A stretch of 64,000 nt of DNA from Microbacterium sp. LWH7-1.2 (lineage in GTDB: Bacteria > Actinomycetota > Actinomycetes > Actinomycetales > Microbacteriaceae): the NCBI RefSeq assembly GCF_038397755.1, contig NZ_CP151637.1, forward strand, positions 3,286,001-3,350,000. Reading direction: 5' to 3'. Both the position numbers and the translations under genes were made by a program. Below the pieces are notes generated by a model. It searched no databases. It was not told the origin of the DNA and worked only from the letters and a program-made list of their open reading frames with translations. The number at the start of each line of letters is the position of its first letter. Position 1 is the first letter of the stretch. Below are positions 34,064 to 42,726 of this stretch, in pieces.

Positions 34064-35047
34064 ATGACGATGACGTCGACAGCAGGAATGACCGCCCCCC
34101 TCGCCCTCGCGCGCTACCGCGACGGCGGTTCCGTGCGCCTGGGACTCGTGGCCGGCGACCGCATCCGCGCGGTCTCGGGCGACGACCTCGGCGCCGCCGA
34201 TCTCAATGCCTTCCTTGCACAGCCCGACTGGGACCGCCTGCGTCGCCTCGCCGAGGTCGACGACGAGGGGTGGATGCCGCTCGCCGACGTCGTGCTGACG
34301 GCTCCGGTCGAGCCGCGGCAGGTGCTGCAGGCGGGCGCCAACTACCGCACGCACGTCGTGCAGCTGATCATGGCCGGCCTCACCAGGGGCGGCGAGGCGG
34401 GGTGGTCGCCCGACGAGGTGCGGGCCAAAGCGGAGAGCATCATGGACGCGCGTGCCGCGAGCGGGCGCCCCTTCATCTTCCTGGGCCTGCCGCAGTGCGT
34501 CGTCGGTGACGACGTGCCGCTCGTGCTGCCGGATTACAGCGAGACGCATGACTGGGAACTCGAGCTCGCCGTCGTGATCGGCCGCGAGGCCTTCCGCGTC
34601 GACGCCGAGCACGCGCTCGACCATGTCGCCGGCTACACCATCGTCAACGACATCACGACGCGCGACCGGGTCTTCCCGCCCGACGTCGGCGACATCGGCG
34701 CCGACTGGTACCGCTCCAAGAACGCTCCGGGGTTCCTCCCCACCGGGCCGTTCCTCGTGCCGTCGACCGCCGTCGATGCGAGCGACCTCTCGGTGAAGCT
34801 GGAGCTCAACGGCGACGTGATGCAGGATGCCACGACTGCCGAGCTGGTCTTCGATGTCAAGACGCTCGTCGCCGCGGCATCCCAGACCCTTCCGCTCCTG
34901 CCGGGCGACCTCCTGCTCACCGGGAGCCCCGCCGGCAACGGCCAGCACTGGAAGCGCTACCTGCGCGACGGCGACGTCATGACCGGCACGATCGAGGGCC
35001 TCGGCACCCAGGTCGTCCGCTGCCTCGCGGAAGGCCCGGCCGTCTGA
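34064..35047 (+). CDS. Fumarylacetoacetate hydrolase family protein 1
   Basis: A 327-residue FAH-fold protein. The metal-binding Glu-x-Glu is in HDWELELAVVIG and the later acidic site in VNDITTRD; LLPGDLLLTGSPAGNG is the usual C-terminal loop. The ATG at 34064 follows ACGGAGACACG. Family members hydrolyse, isomerise or decarboxylate ring-cleavage products such as 2-hydroxymuconates, fitting its place right after an extradiol dioxygenase. Confidence 0.88.
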   Translation: MTMTSTAGMTAPLALARYRDGGSVRLGLVAGDRIRAVSGDDLGAADLNAFLAQPDWDRLRRLAEVDDEGWMPLADVVLTAPVEPRQVLQAGANYRTHVVQLIMAGLTRGGEAGWSPDEVRAKAESIMDARAASGRPFIFLGLPQCVVGDDVPLVLPDYSETHDWELELAVVIGREAFRVDAEHALDHVAGYTIVNDITTRDRVFPPDVGDIGADWYRSKNAPGFLPTGPFLVPSTAVDASDLSVKLELNGDVMQDATTAELVFDVKTLVAAASQTLPLLPGDLLLTGSPAGNGQHWKRYLRDGDVMTGTIEGLGTQVVRCLAEGPAV

Positions 35048-35071
35048 TGATGTCCCACTTTCCCGCCCTCG

Positions 35072-35122
35072 TGTCCCGATTCCATTCGGCTGGAGGCCCT
35101 TCACGTGAGCGAAATCGGGACA
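35072..35122 (+). promoter_or_regulatory. 10-base inverted repeat TGTCCCGATT / AATCGGGACA
   Basis: The two arms, 35072-35081 and 35113-35122, match perfectly and are 31 bases apart in the gap before the cyclase gene. The spacing is too long for a tight hairpin and fits two operator half-sites or a long-loop stem. GAGGACGGAGAAC precedes the ATG at 35151. Confidence 0.4.
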
Positions 35123-35150
35123 TGGTCGACCTGAGGACGGAGAACCGACG

Positions 35151-36149
35151 ATGACCGGCCCGAGCGAGAACCCCGCCGACCTCGACCGGCACGACCCCGA
35201 GGCCGAGATCGCCGCGCGCGCCGAGGCGTTCCGCAACTGGGGGCGCTGGGGCGAGGGCGACGTGCTCGGCACCCTCAACTTCATCGACGCCGCCAAGCGC
35301 GTCCAGGCCGCGGCGCTCGTGCAGGCCGGCGAGGTGATCTCCCTCGCCCAGGCGTTCGACACCGACGGTCCGCAGAAGGGCTGGCGCCGCCGCACCAACC
35401 CGGTGCACACCATGACCGACACCGGCACCGACGCCGAGCGCGGCAACCAGGGCTTCCCGCACGGCATCGGCGGCGCCGACGACGTCATCGCCATGCCCCT
35501 GCAGTGCTCCACGCAGTGGGACGGGCTCGGCCACATCTTCGATCACGGCAACGCGTGGAACGGCCGGCGCGCCGGCGACGTCGTCACCAGCGACGGCGAC
35601 CTCGTCACGGGCATCGAGCACGCGGCATCCGTCATCGTCTCGCGTGGCGTCCTGCTCGACGTCGGCCGCCACCTGTCGCCCGAGACGGGCGAGCTCGACG
35701 ACGGGCATGCGATCACCGCCGCCGACCTCGAGGCGACCATCGCCGCGCAGGGCGAGACGAGCCGGGTCGGCCGCGGCGACATCGTGCTCGTGCGCACCGG
35801 CCAGTACGCCCGCACGCGTCGCGACGGCTGGGGCGAGTACGCCGGCGGACCCGCACCCGGCCTCTCGCTGACGACTGCCGGGTGGCTGCACCGCACCGAG
35901 ATCGCCGCCATCGCCACCGACACGTGGGGCTTCGAGGTGCGCCCCAACGAATTCGACGTGCCGGCGTTCCAGCCGCTGCACCAGGTCGTGATCCCCAACC
36001 TGGGGCTCACGATCGGCGAGATGTGGAACCTGGAGGCCCTCGCCGACACCTGCGCGCGCCGGGGACGGTACGACTTCCTGCTCTCGGCCGCCCCGCTGCC
36101 CATCACGGGAGCCGTCGGGTCGCCGATCAACCCCGTCGCCATCCTCTAG
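35151..36149 (+). CDS. Cyclase family protein (kynurenine formamidase fold)
   Basis: A 332-residue member of the cyclase/KynB-like fold. The metal site is the variant STQWDGLGHIFDHGNAWNG, where HxGTHxD of the classical family is replaced by QWDGLGH, as in many actinobacterial homologues next to aromatic degradation genes. EIGEMWNLEAL near the end is typical of this subgroup. It probably hydrolyses a lactone, amide or ester intermediate. It lies between FAH 1 and the flavin monooxygenase in one transcription direction. Confidence 0.85.
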   Translation: MTGPSENPADLDRHDPEAEIAARAEAFRNWGRWGEGDVLGTLNFIDAAKRVQAAALVQAGEVISLAQAFDTDGPQKGWRRRTNPVHTMTDTGTDAERGNQGFPHGIGGADDVIAMPLQCSTQWDGLGHIFDHGNAWNGRRAGDVVTSDGDLVTGIEHAASVIVSRGVLLDVGRHLSPETGELDDGHAITAADLEATIAAQGETSRVGRGDIVLVRTGQYARTRRDGWGEYAGGPAPGLSLTTAGWLHRTEIAAIATDTWGFEVRPNEFDVPAFQPLHQVVIPNLGLTIGEMWNLEALADTCARRGRYDFLLSAAPLPITGAVGSPINPVAIL

Positions 36150-36188
36150 TCACGACATACGCACGATCCAGAACAGGGAGGTTCTGAC

Positions 36189-37322
36189 ATGACCGCAGTT
36201 CGCAAGGTCGCCATCGCCGGAAGCGGCGTCGCCGGACTCGCCGCCGCCATCCAGCTCGCGAAGGCGGGCGTCGAGGTGGACGTCTTCGAGGCCAAGCCCG
36301 AAGTCAGCGCGCTCGGCTCCGGCATCTCGCTGCAGGGCAACGCCCTGCGGGTGTTCGACGCGCTCGGCGCATGGGACGACATCCGCGCCGCCGGCTACGC
36401 CTTCGAGGGCCTGAACCTCCGCGCGCCCGGACCCGGTGCCCCGATCGTCGCGCAGCTGCCCGACCTCAAGACCGGGGGTCCCGACTATCCGTCGAGCATG
36501 GGCATCCCGCGCCCCGATCTCGCCCGCATCCTGCTCGACCACGCCGAGAAGGCCGGGGCCGACGTCCGCTTCGGGGCGAGGATCACCGGGATCGAGCAGA
36601 CCGACGACGCGGTCGAGGTCTTCGTCGACGGAGCCTTCGTCGGCACCTACGACCTGCTCATCGGCGCTGACGGCCTCAACTCCACCGTCCGCGAGATGGT
36701 CGGCATCGACACCAAGCCTGAGCCGACCGGAATGGGCATCTGGCGTGCTTTCGTCTCCCGGCCCGCGGAGGTGACGAGCACCGAGCTCTACTACGGCGGG
36801 CCCATGTACATCGCCGGGTACACGCCGACCGGCGACGACAGCATGTACGCGTTCCTCGTCGAGAAGGCGCAGGACCGCTTCGGGGTGTCCGACGAGGAGG
36901 CCAGCCGCATCATGCGGGAGGAGTCCCGCGCCTACGACGGGCCGTGGAATGCGATCCGCGCCGACCTGGAGGCGGGGGCCCACGCGAACTACACGTGGTT
37001 CACGAAGCACCTGGTGGAGGAGCCGTGGAACCGCGGCCGGGTCGTCATCATCGGCGATGCCGCGCACTCGTGCCCCCCGACGATCGCGCAGGGCGCGGCG
37101 CAGGGCCTCGAGGATGCTCTCGTGCTCACCGAGCTGCTGGTCCAGCGCGACGCCCTCGATCAGCAGCTCTGGGACGACTTCCACACGCGACGCCTGCCGC
37201 GCGCGAAGGCGGTCGTCGAGGCATCCGTCCAGCTCGGTCAGTGGCAGCTCGACGGCGTGCGCGATGCGGATGCCGGCGGTCTCATGTTCGGGCTCGCACA
37301 GATGACGGCGCAGCCGGCATGA
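36189..37322 (+). CDS. FAD-dependent aromatic monooxygenase (salicylate/3-hydroxybenzoate hydroxylase type)
   Basis: A 377-residue class A flavoprotein monooxygenase: N-terminal GSGVAGLAAAIQLA, an arginine-bearing second FAD motif near residue 105 (GIPRPDLARIL), the DG region LLIGADGLNSTVR, and GDAAHSCPPTIAQGAAQG near residue 290. It hydroxylates a phenolic ring using NAD(P)H, producing the catechol or hydroquinone needed for ring cleavage. The ATG follows AGGGAGGTTCTGAC. The stop overlaps the next gene by four bases. Confidence 0.9.
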   Translation: MTAVRKVAIAGSGVAGLAAAIQLAKAGVEVDVFEAKPEVSALGSGISLQGNALRVFDALGAWDDIRAAGYAFEGLNLRAPGPGAPIVAQLPDLKTGGPDYPSSMGIPRPDLARILLDHAEKAGADVRFGARITGIEQTDDAVEVFVDGAFVGTYDLLIGADGLNSTVREMVGIDTKPEPTGMGIWRAFVSRPAEVTSTELYYGGPMYIAGYTPTGDDSMYAFLVEKAQDRFGVSDEEASRIMREESRAYDGPWNAIRADLEAGAHANYTWFTKHLVEEPWNRGRVVIIGDAAHSCPPTIAQGAAQGLEDALVLTELLVQRDALDQQLWDDFHTRRLPRAKAVVEASVQLGQWQLDGVRDADAGGLMFGLAQMTAQPA

Positions 37323-38323
37323 CCACGGACGTCCACGCGCACCTCCTGCTGCCGGCCCTCCACGCCGAGGTCGAGCGGCGCGTTCCCGAGCTCGTCGCCG
37401 AGGCGGCGGATCTCGAGCGCCGGCGCAACGGCGTCGAGAGCCTGCAGGCGTCGGGCGCCATGGTCGGCGCCCGCATCCCTAAGCTGACCGACGTCGGAGC
37501 GCGCCTGGCGGCGATGGACGAGCAGGGTGTCGATCGGCAGTGGGTGAGCGTCTCGCCGAACCACTTCTACCCGTGGGCTCCGGAGGGGCTGGCCGTGTGG
37601 GTCGCGATGGAGACCAACCGCCTCATCGCCGCGCACGTCGCGCAGGCGCCCGACCGTCTCACCGGCCTCGGCGTCGTGCCGTTGCAGTACCCGGAGCGGA
37701 TCGTGGAGTACCTCGACGACGCGATCCTCGGCCGGGGCCTCGCGGGCGTGGAGATCTCGTCCTTCGCGGGTGACGTCGAGCTCTCGGACGAGCGGCTCGA
37801 GCCCTTCTGGGCGCGTGCCGCCGAGCTGGGCGCCGTCGTCTTCCTGCATCCGTTCGGATGCAGCCTCGATGAGCGGCTGGACCGGTTCTACCTCTCCAAC
37901 ACGGTGGGGCAGCCGACCGAGAACGCCGTCGCCCTGTCGCACATCATCTTCTCGGGCGTACTCGACCGGCATCCCGACCTGAAGATCGTCGCGGCGCACG
38001 GGGGCGGATACCTGCCGTTCGCGATCGGCCGCTCCGACCGCGCGTGGCACGTGCGCCCCGAGGCCCACCGGTGCGAGCACGCCCCGTCGACCTATCTGCG
38101 CAGGCTGTGGTTCGACACCGTGGTGCACGACCCGGTCGCCATCCGGCACCTCGTCGAGGTCGCCGGCGCGTCGCAGGTCGTGCTCGGCAGCGACTTCCCG
38201 TTCGACATGGGCCTGGACGACCCCGTCGCCCTCGTCAGAGGCGCCGGTCTTCCCGTCGAGCTCAGCGACCGCATCCTCGCGGGCAATGCGGCCGCGCTCC
38301 TCGAGACGCGGGTGCGGGCATGA
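37319..38323 (+). CDS. Amidohydrolase, ACMSD/gamma-resorcylate decarboxylase type
   Basis: A 334-residue TIM-barrel amidohydrolase. Zinc-site residues are visible: His6 and His8 in DVHAHLL, His in FLHPFG, His in AAHGGGYLP, and Asp in LGSDFPFD. These match the decarboxylase group (ACMSD, 5-carboxyvanillate and gamma-resorcylate decarboxylases). Four-base overlaps link it to both the monooxygenase and the second FAH gene. It likely decarboxylates an aromatic acid or a carboxymuconate semialdehyde; sequence alone does not decide. Confidence 0.88.
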   Translation: MTTDVHAHLLLPALHAEVERRVPELVAEAADLERRRNGVESLQASGAMVGARIPKLTDVGARLAAMDEQGVDRQWVSVSPNHFYPWAPEGLAVWVAMETNRLIAAHVAQAPDRLTGLGVVPLQYPERIVEYLDDAILGRGLAGVEISSFAGDVELSDERLEPFWARAAELGAVVFLHPFGCSLDERLDRFYLSNTVGQPTENAVALSHIIFSGVLDRHPDLKIVAAHGGGYLPFAIGRSDRAWHVRPEAHRCEHAPSTYLRRLWFDTVVHDPVAIRHLVEVAGASQVVLGSDFPFDMGLDDPVALVRGAGLPVELSDRILAGNAAALLETRVRA

Positions 38324-39288
38324 GGATCGCGCGCTGGGCGATGGGGAGTGTCATCGGCGAGGGGTTCGTCATCGACGATCGCGTCGTCGCCTTTCCCGAC
38401 GGGCAGACGGTCGCCGACATCCTCGCCGGCGGGTCGGATGCCGCGCACGCGGCGTTCGGCCGCGTCCGCGACGAGTCGGGCACGGCGCTGAGCGACGTGC
38501 GTCTGCTCGCGCCGGTGGTCCCGGCATCCGTCCGCGATTTCGTGGCGTTCGAGGAGCACGTCGAGGGCGTCAGCGCGGGCGTGGAGGGCAAGAGCTTCGT
38601 CGCCCCGGAGTGGTACCAGGCGCCGACCTTCTACTTCACCAACCCCCACACGATCCTGGGTCCGGGCGAGCCGGTCGCGCCCCCGGTCACTGAGCGGCTC
38701 GACTTCGAGCTCGAGGTCGCCGTCGTCGTCGGCAACGCGCCGGGGGTCGGCGAGGCGAACCTCACGGCGGCGGATGCGGCGTCCCGCATCTTCGGCTACA
38801 CGATCATGAACGACTGGTCGGCGCGCGACCTGCAGGGCCGCGAGATGAAGGTGCGCCTCGGCCCCGCGAAGGGGAAGGACTTCGGCACCAGCCTCGGTCC
38901 CTGGATCGTGACGGCCGACGAACTCGAGCAGTACGTCGATGCCGACGGCTTCCTCGCGATCCGCGCCGAAGTGCGCATCAACGGCAGGCTCGTCGGCGAG
39001 GACCTCGTCTCGAACATGGGATGGCCGTTCCCCGAGCTCGTCGCGTACGCCTCGCGCAATTCCCGGGTCGTGCCGGGGGACGTGCTGGGCAGCGGGACGG
39101 TCGGAAACGGCGGATGCCTCGGCGAGCTGTGGGGCCGAGGCTCGAGCCTTCCGGCCCTCCGTGAGGGCGACGAGGTGCGCATGACCGTCGAGGGGATCGG
39201 CGAGCTCGTCGGGACCGTGGGCCCGCGGGTCGTGGCGCCGGAGCTGCCGCCCGCTCGGTCGCGCCCGCGCGCCCGCCGCCGAATGTGA
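38320..39288 (+). CDS. Fumarylacetoacetate hydrolase family protein 2
   Basis: A 322-residue FAH-family protein closer to fumarylacetoacetase itself than FAH 1: FTNPHTILGPGEPV, DFELEVAVVVG with the Glu-x-Glu metal site, FGYTIMNDWSARDLQ, and GSGTVGNGGCLGELWG. It acts late in the pathway on an acylpyruvate-type product. It is the last gene of the aromatic operon; a strong hairpin follows at 39302. Confidence 0.9.
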   Translation: MRIARWAMGSVIGEGFVIDDRVVAFPDGQTVADILAGGSDAAHAAFGRVRDESGTALSDVRLLAPVVPASVRDFVAFEEHVEGVSAGVEGKSFVAPEWYQAPTFYFTNPHTILGPGEPVAPPVTERLDFELEVAVVVGNAPGVGEANLTAADAASRIFGYTIMNDWSARDLQGREMKVRLGPAKGKDFGTSLGPWIVTADELEQYVDADGFLAIRAEVRINGRLVGEDLVSNMGWPFPELVAYASRNSRVVPGDVLGSGTVGNGGCLGELWGRGSSLPALREGDEVRMTVEGIGELVGTVGPRVVAPELPPARSRPRARRRM

Positions 39289-39301
39289 GGAGATCTGCCG
39301 T

Positions 39302-39336
39302 GCAGAGGGCGGATTCGCGGCATCCGTCCTCTCTGC
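39302..39336 (+). terminator. Terminator hairpin of the aromatic operon
   Basis: GCAGAGGGCGGA can pair with TCCGTCCTCTCTGC with a 2-base bulge and one G-T pair, 13 bases after the stop of FAH 2. A new promoter follows within 40 bases, which supports termination here. Confidence 0.65.
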
Positions 39337-39371
39337 GGCCGACCTCCTCGCCTTCGCGGAATCTACTTATG

Positions 39372-39400
39372 TTGATTTTGGGCTAAACGATGGCTAGAAT
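39372..39400 (+). promoter_or_regulatory. Sigma70-type promoter of the MFS/GMC unit
   Basis: TTGATT (39372-39377) and TAGAAT (39395-39400) are separated by exactly 17 bases. Transcription should begin near 39407, giving a leader of about 95 bases before the ATG at 39503. The leader is GC-rich and contains the palindromic GGGCCTCCAGGGCCC, but no known riboswitch is recognised. Confidence 0.7.
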
Positions 39401-39502
39401 CGACAGTGACGTCGGGGCCTCCAGGGCCCGTTCCCTGAGGCGAAGCCGCGCAGGGGCACACCCCGTCGCGTCGATCGCCCGGTCGTACGGGCCTGAACGC
39501 GT

Positions 39503-40996
39503 ATGAGCATGTCACCGTGGAGGCTCCGCCTCCTGATCGTCTCCCTCCTCACCGTCGCGATCCTGGGAGCCCTCGACCACACGATCGTCGCCACGTCGCT
39601 GGCTACGGTCGCCGGCGAGCTGGGAGCCCTGGCGCAGATGGGCTGGGTGGTCGTCGGCTACACCCTGGCGAGCACCGTGCTGCTGCCGATCCTCGGCAGG
39701 CTGGGCGACGCGGCGGGCCCGCGCGGCGTGTTCCTGGTGTCGCTCGTGCTGTTCCTCGTGGCGTCGCTCGCCTGCGGCTTCGCACAGGACATGCCGCAGC
39801 TCATCGGGGCGCGCGTCGTGCAGGGCATGAGCTCGGCGGGCCTTCATCTGATGTCGCAGACCATCGTCGCCCGCGTGACCACCCCGCGCGAGCGCCCCCG
39901 CTATATGGCGATCATCGGCGCCGCGTTTCCGGTCGCGATCCTCATCGGCCCCGTCCTCGGCGGCCTCATCATGGACTACTGGGGCTGGCCGTGGGTGTTC
40001 TGGATCAACATCCCGTTCGGCGTCGCCGCACTCCTCCTCGCGCTTGTCGCCGTCCCTCGGCTCGCGGGCTTCGGCCGGCGGCGCTTCGACATCGGCGGAT
40101 CCGTCTCGTTCGCGATCGCGATGGTCGCGCTCGTGCTGGCGGTGACGTGGATCGGCGATCCGGCGCTGGCCGCAGCATCCGCCGTCTCCTTCGTCGTGGC
40201 GGGCATGGCGTTCGCCGCGTTCTTCCTGATCGAGCTGCGGGCCGTCGAACCGCTGGTGCCGCTGCGGCTCTTCGCGAACCGCACGATCGCCGCCGGCACG
40301 GCGCTGTCGGCCATCATCGGCATCGGCCTGTTCTCGATCACGGCGTACCTGCCGACGTACTTCCAGATGGCGTATCGCACGAGTGCGACGGTGTCGGGTC
40401 TCGTTCCGATCGCGACGGTGTTCGGGATGCTGGTGTCCAACCTCGCGACCGGGTGGCTCGTCAGTCGCACCGGCCACTACCGCGTGTACTGCATCGTCGG
40501 CACGGCGCTGAGCGCGGCCGGGCTGCTCGCGATGTCGGTGCTGCCGGCGGGGCTGCCGCTGTGGGTGCCGATGATCGTCATGGCCGTCGTCGGTGTCGGC
40601 ACCGGCGCCTTCATGAGCCTCGTCATCGCGGTCGTGCAGTCCGCCGCACCGCGCCGCGACACCGGCAGCATGACGGCCACCGTCAACCTCGTGCGGCAGG
40701 TCGGCTCGACCGTCGCGACCGCGATCATCGGCGGTGTGATCGGCTTCGGCGTCGCGGCGCTCCTGCCGTCGTCGCTCGATGCCGCGGCGCTGACCCCCCA
40801 GTTCGTGCACGAGGCATCCGCCGCCGTGCAGTCCCACGTCGCCGAGATCTACAGCGGCGTCTTCGCCCCCGTGTTCCTGGCGCTCGCCGTCACCTACGCC
40901 GCCGGCGTCGTCGCCGCGGTGCTCCTTCCGGCCGGCCGGCTCTCGGACGAGTCCGAGCCTGCGCCGGCACACAGCTCCGAACCCCTCACCGCGTGA
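39503..40996 (+). CDS. MFS transporter, DHA2 (14-helix) family
   Basis: A 497-residue integral membrane protein with about 14 hydrophobic helices. The first helix contains LDHTIVATSLATVAGELG, the DHA2 signature, and the loop LGRLGDAAGPRGVF corresponds to MFS motif A. No good Shine-Dalgarno site precedes the ATG at 39503; an internal ATG two codons later is also possible. It is followed after 17 bases by the second CarA-like oxidase. Export of a toxic aglycone or uptake of an aromatic are both plausible. Confidence 0.9.
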   Translation: MSMSPWRLRLLIVSLLTVAILGALDHTIVATSLATVAGELGALAQMGWVVVGYTLASTVLLPILGRLGDAAGPRGVFLVSLVLFLVASLACGFAQDMPQLIGARVVQGMSSAGLHLMSQTIVARVTTPRERPRYMAIIGAAFPVAILIGPVLGGLIMDYWGWPWVFWINIPFGVAALLLALVAVPRLAGFGRRRFDIGGSVSFAIAMVALVLAVTWIGDPALAAASAVSFVVAGMAFAAFFLIELRAVEPLVPLRLFANRTIAAGTALSAIIGIGLFSITAYLPTYFQMAYRTSATVSGLVPIATVFGMLVSNLATGWLVSRTGHYRVYCIVGTALSAAGLLAMSVLPAGLPLWVPMIVMAVVGVGTGAFMSLVIAVVQSAAPRRDTGSMTATVNLVRQVGSTVATAIIGGVIGFGVAALLPSSLDAAALTPQFVHEASAAVQSHVAEIYSGVFAPVFLALAVTYAAGVVAAVLLPAGRLSDESEPAPAHSSEPLTA

Positions 40997-41013
40997 CCAG
41001 AAGAGGTACTCCC

Positions 41014-42609
41014 ATGTCGCACACCCCCACCGTCGCCGTCGTCGGCTCAGGGCCGATCGGTTCCGCCTACGCCCGCCTCATCCTCGAGTCGAGCCCCGAC
41101 GCCCGCGTCGTGATGTTCGAGGCCGGGCCGCAGCTCACCGCTGTTCCCGGCGAGAGCGTCCGCAACATCGCGGACCCCGAGGAGAAGGCGCGCGCCCGTG
41201 AGATGTCGCAGGGCCCCCAGTCGGGCGCGTTCCGCGAGAGTCTCGGCATCCCCGCGGGGGCCGTCGTCGAGGGCATGTTCACCGCCCGGCAGGGGACGCA
41301 TCTGCTCGACTTCGGCGGCCCGGGATCCGCGCACGCCCCGACCTTCCCCGCGGCGGCCGCCGCCACGAACGTCGGCGGCCAGGGCGCGCACTGGACCTGC
41401 GCGATCCCGCGCCCGGGCTTCAGCGAGAAGGTCGACTTCATCGACGACGCCGAGTGGGAGGACCTCATCTCGACCGCGGAGGGTCTGCTGCACGCGCAGA
41501 GCGCGGCGTTCGCCGACTCGGCCATCGGCACGGCGATCCGGTCCCTCCTGAACGACGAGTTCGGCGCCGAGCTGCCCGCCGGCTACGGCGTGGGCACCCT
41601 GCCGGTCGCCGGCGATCCGCAGCCCGACGGCTCCATGGTGTGGGCGGGTGCGAACACGGTCCTCGGCCCCCTCATCGAGGAGGGCACCCCGGAGTCGGCG
41701 CGGTTCGAGCTGCGCGACCTCACGCTCGTGCGACGGGTCGAGCACGACGGCGGGCGGGCCACCGGCGTCACGATCGAGGACCTGCGCACGAAAGAGGTCT
41801 CGTTCTTTCCGGCAGACGTCGTCGTCGTGGCCGCCGACGCGTTCCGCTCCCCGCAGCTGCTCTGGGCCAGCGGCATCCGTCCCCCCGCCCTCGGGCGCTA
41901 CCTCACCGAGCACCACGTCGTGATCACGACGGTCGCCCTCGACGAGGAGCGCATGAGCGCGCTGATCTCGGACGACGAGTTCGAGGCCGAGCTCGCGCGC
42001 CGCGCCCAGAACGCGGCCGACCCGGTGGCTGCCGTCAACCGCATCCCGTTCTCGGAGCCCGATCACCCGTACTCGCTCCAGGTGATGTACGCCGAGAACC
42101 CGCCGTTCCAGCTCGACCCCTCGCACCCCGCCGCCGGCAACCGCTGGGGCTACGTGAACATGGGCTACGGCGTGCGCAAGCACCCCCGCGTCGAGGACGG
42201 CGTCACCTTCGACGACAGCGAGCTCGACTACCGCGGCTTCCCGAACATGACGATCGAGTACGCGCTGACGGATGCCGAGCAGCCGGAGCTCGACGAGGCG
42301 ACCACGCGCGTGCGCCGAGCCGGCGCCGCGCTCGGCGCGTTCGTCGCGGAGCCGCGTCTGCTGCCCAACGGCTCGAGCCTGCACTACATGGGCACGATGC
42401 GGATGGGCCCGGCCGACGACGGCACGTCGGTCGCCGACCCCTACTCGCGGGTGTGGGGCTTCGACAACCTCGTCGTCGGCGGGAACGCCCTCATCCCCAC
42501 AGCCAACACGATGAACCCGACGCTCATGAGCGTCGCGATCGCGGTGCGCGGGGCCCGCAGGCTCGTCGAGCAGCTGACTGCGGCGCGGGTGGAGGAGGTT
42601 GCCCGGTAA
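41014..42609 (+). CDS. GMC-family FAD oxidoreductase, second CarA-like copy
   Basis: A 531-residue flavoprotein, paralogue of the enzyme at 12103. It has VVGSGPIGSAYARL at the N terminus, the segment TNVGGQGAHWTCAIPRPG, and active-site His457 (LHYMGTMRMG) and Asn501 (MNPTLMS). AGAGG lies eight bases before the ATG. It probably oxidises a sugar hydroxyl of a glycoside using O2 or another acceptor. The presence of two such oxidases suggests two ranges of C-glycoside substrate. Confidence 0.87.
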   Translation: MSHTPTVAVVGSGPIGSAYARLILESSPDARVVMFEAGPQLTAVPGESVRNIADPEEKARAREMSQGPQSGAFRESLGIPAGAVVEGMFTARQGTHLLDFGGPGSAHAPTFPAAAAATNVGGQGAHWTCAIPRPGFSEKVDFIDDAEWEDLISTAEGLLHAQSAAFADSAIGTAIRSLLNDEFGAELPAGYGVGTLPVAGDPQPDGSMVWAGANTVLGPLIEEGTPESARFELRDLTLVRRVEHDGGRATGVTIEDLRTKEVSFFPADVVVVAADAFRSPQLLWASGIRPPALGRYLTEHHVVITTVALDEERMSALISDDEFEAELARRAQNAADPVAAVNRIPFSEPDHPYSLQVMYAENPPFQLDPSHPAAGNRWGYVNMGYGVRKHPRVEDGVTFDDSELDYRGFPNMTIEYALTDAEQPELDEATTRVRRAGAALGAFVAEPRLLPNGSSLHYMGTMRMGPADDGTSVADPYSRVWGFDNLVVGGNALIPTANTMNPTLMSVAIAVRGARRLVEQLTAARVEEVAR

Positions 42610-42638
42610 CGCCCGAGGGCGTCGCCGACATCGTGTGC

Positions 42639-42708
42639 TCTCGCCGAGATGACACGATGCGCGCGCGCAGAACGTGCGCTCTCGGCGAGAACGCATGCTC
42701 TCGACGAG
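42639..42708. repeat. Three short palindromes of the TCTCGnCGAGA type
   Basis: TCTCGCCGAGA (42639-42649), TCTCGGCGAGA (42680-42690) and TCTCGACGAG (42699-42708) lie in the 117-base gap between two convergent genes. Each is near-palindromic and preceded by GC or GCGC. They may act together as a bidirectional terminator or be a degenerate intergenic repeat. Confidence 0.6.
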
Positions 42709-42726
42709 CCCCACGCGCGGGCCGGG

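Noticed and set aside
39517..41013. N-terminal 500-residue extension of the second GMC oxidase
   Set aside because: This part is the second frame of the MFS gene and is Arg/Ala-rich; GMC similarity begins at the ATG at 41014, which has its own ribosome site.
42639..42708. CRISPR-like array
   Set aside because: Units are only 11 bases with irregular spacing of 41 and 19 bases and no cas genes.
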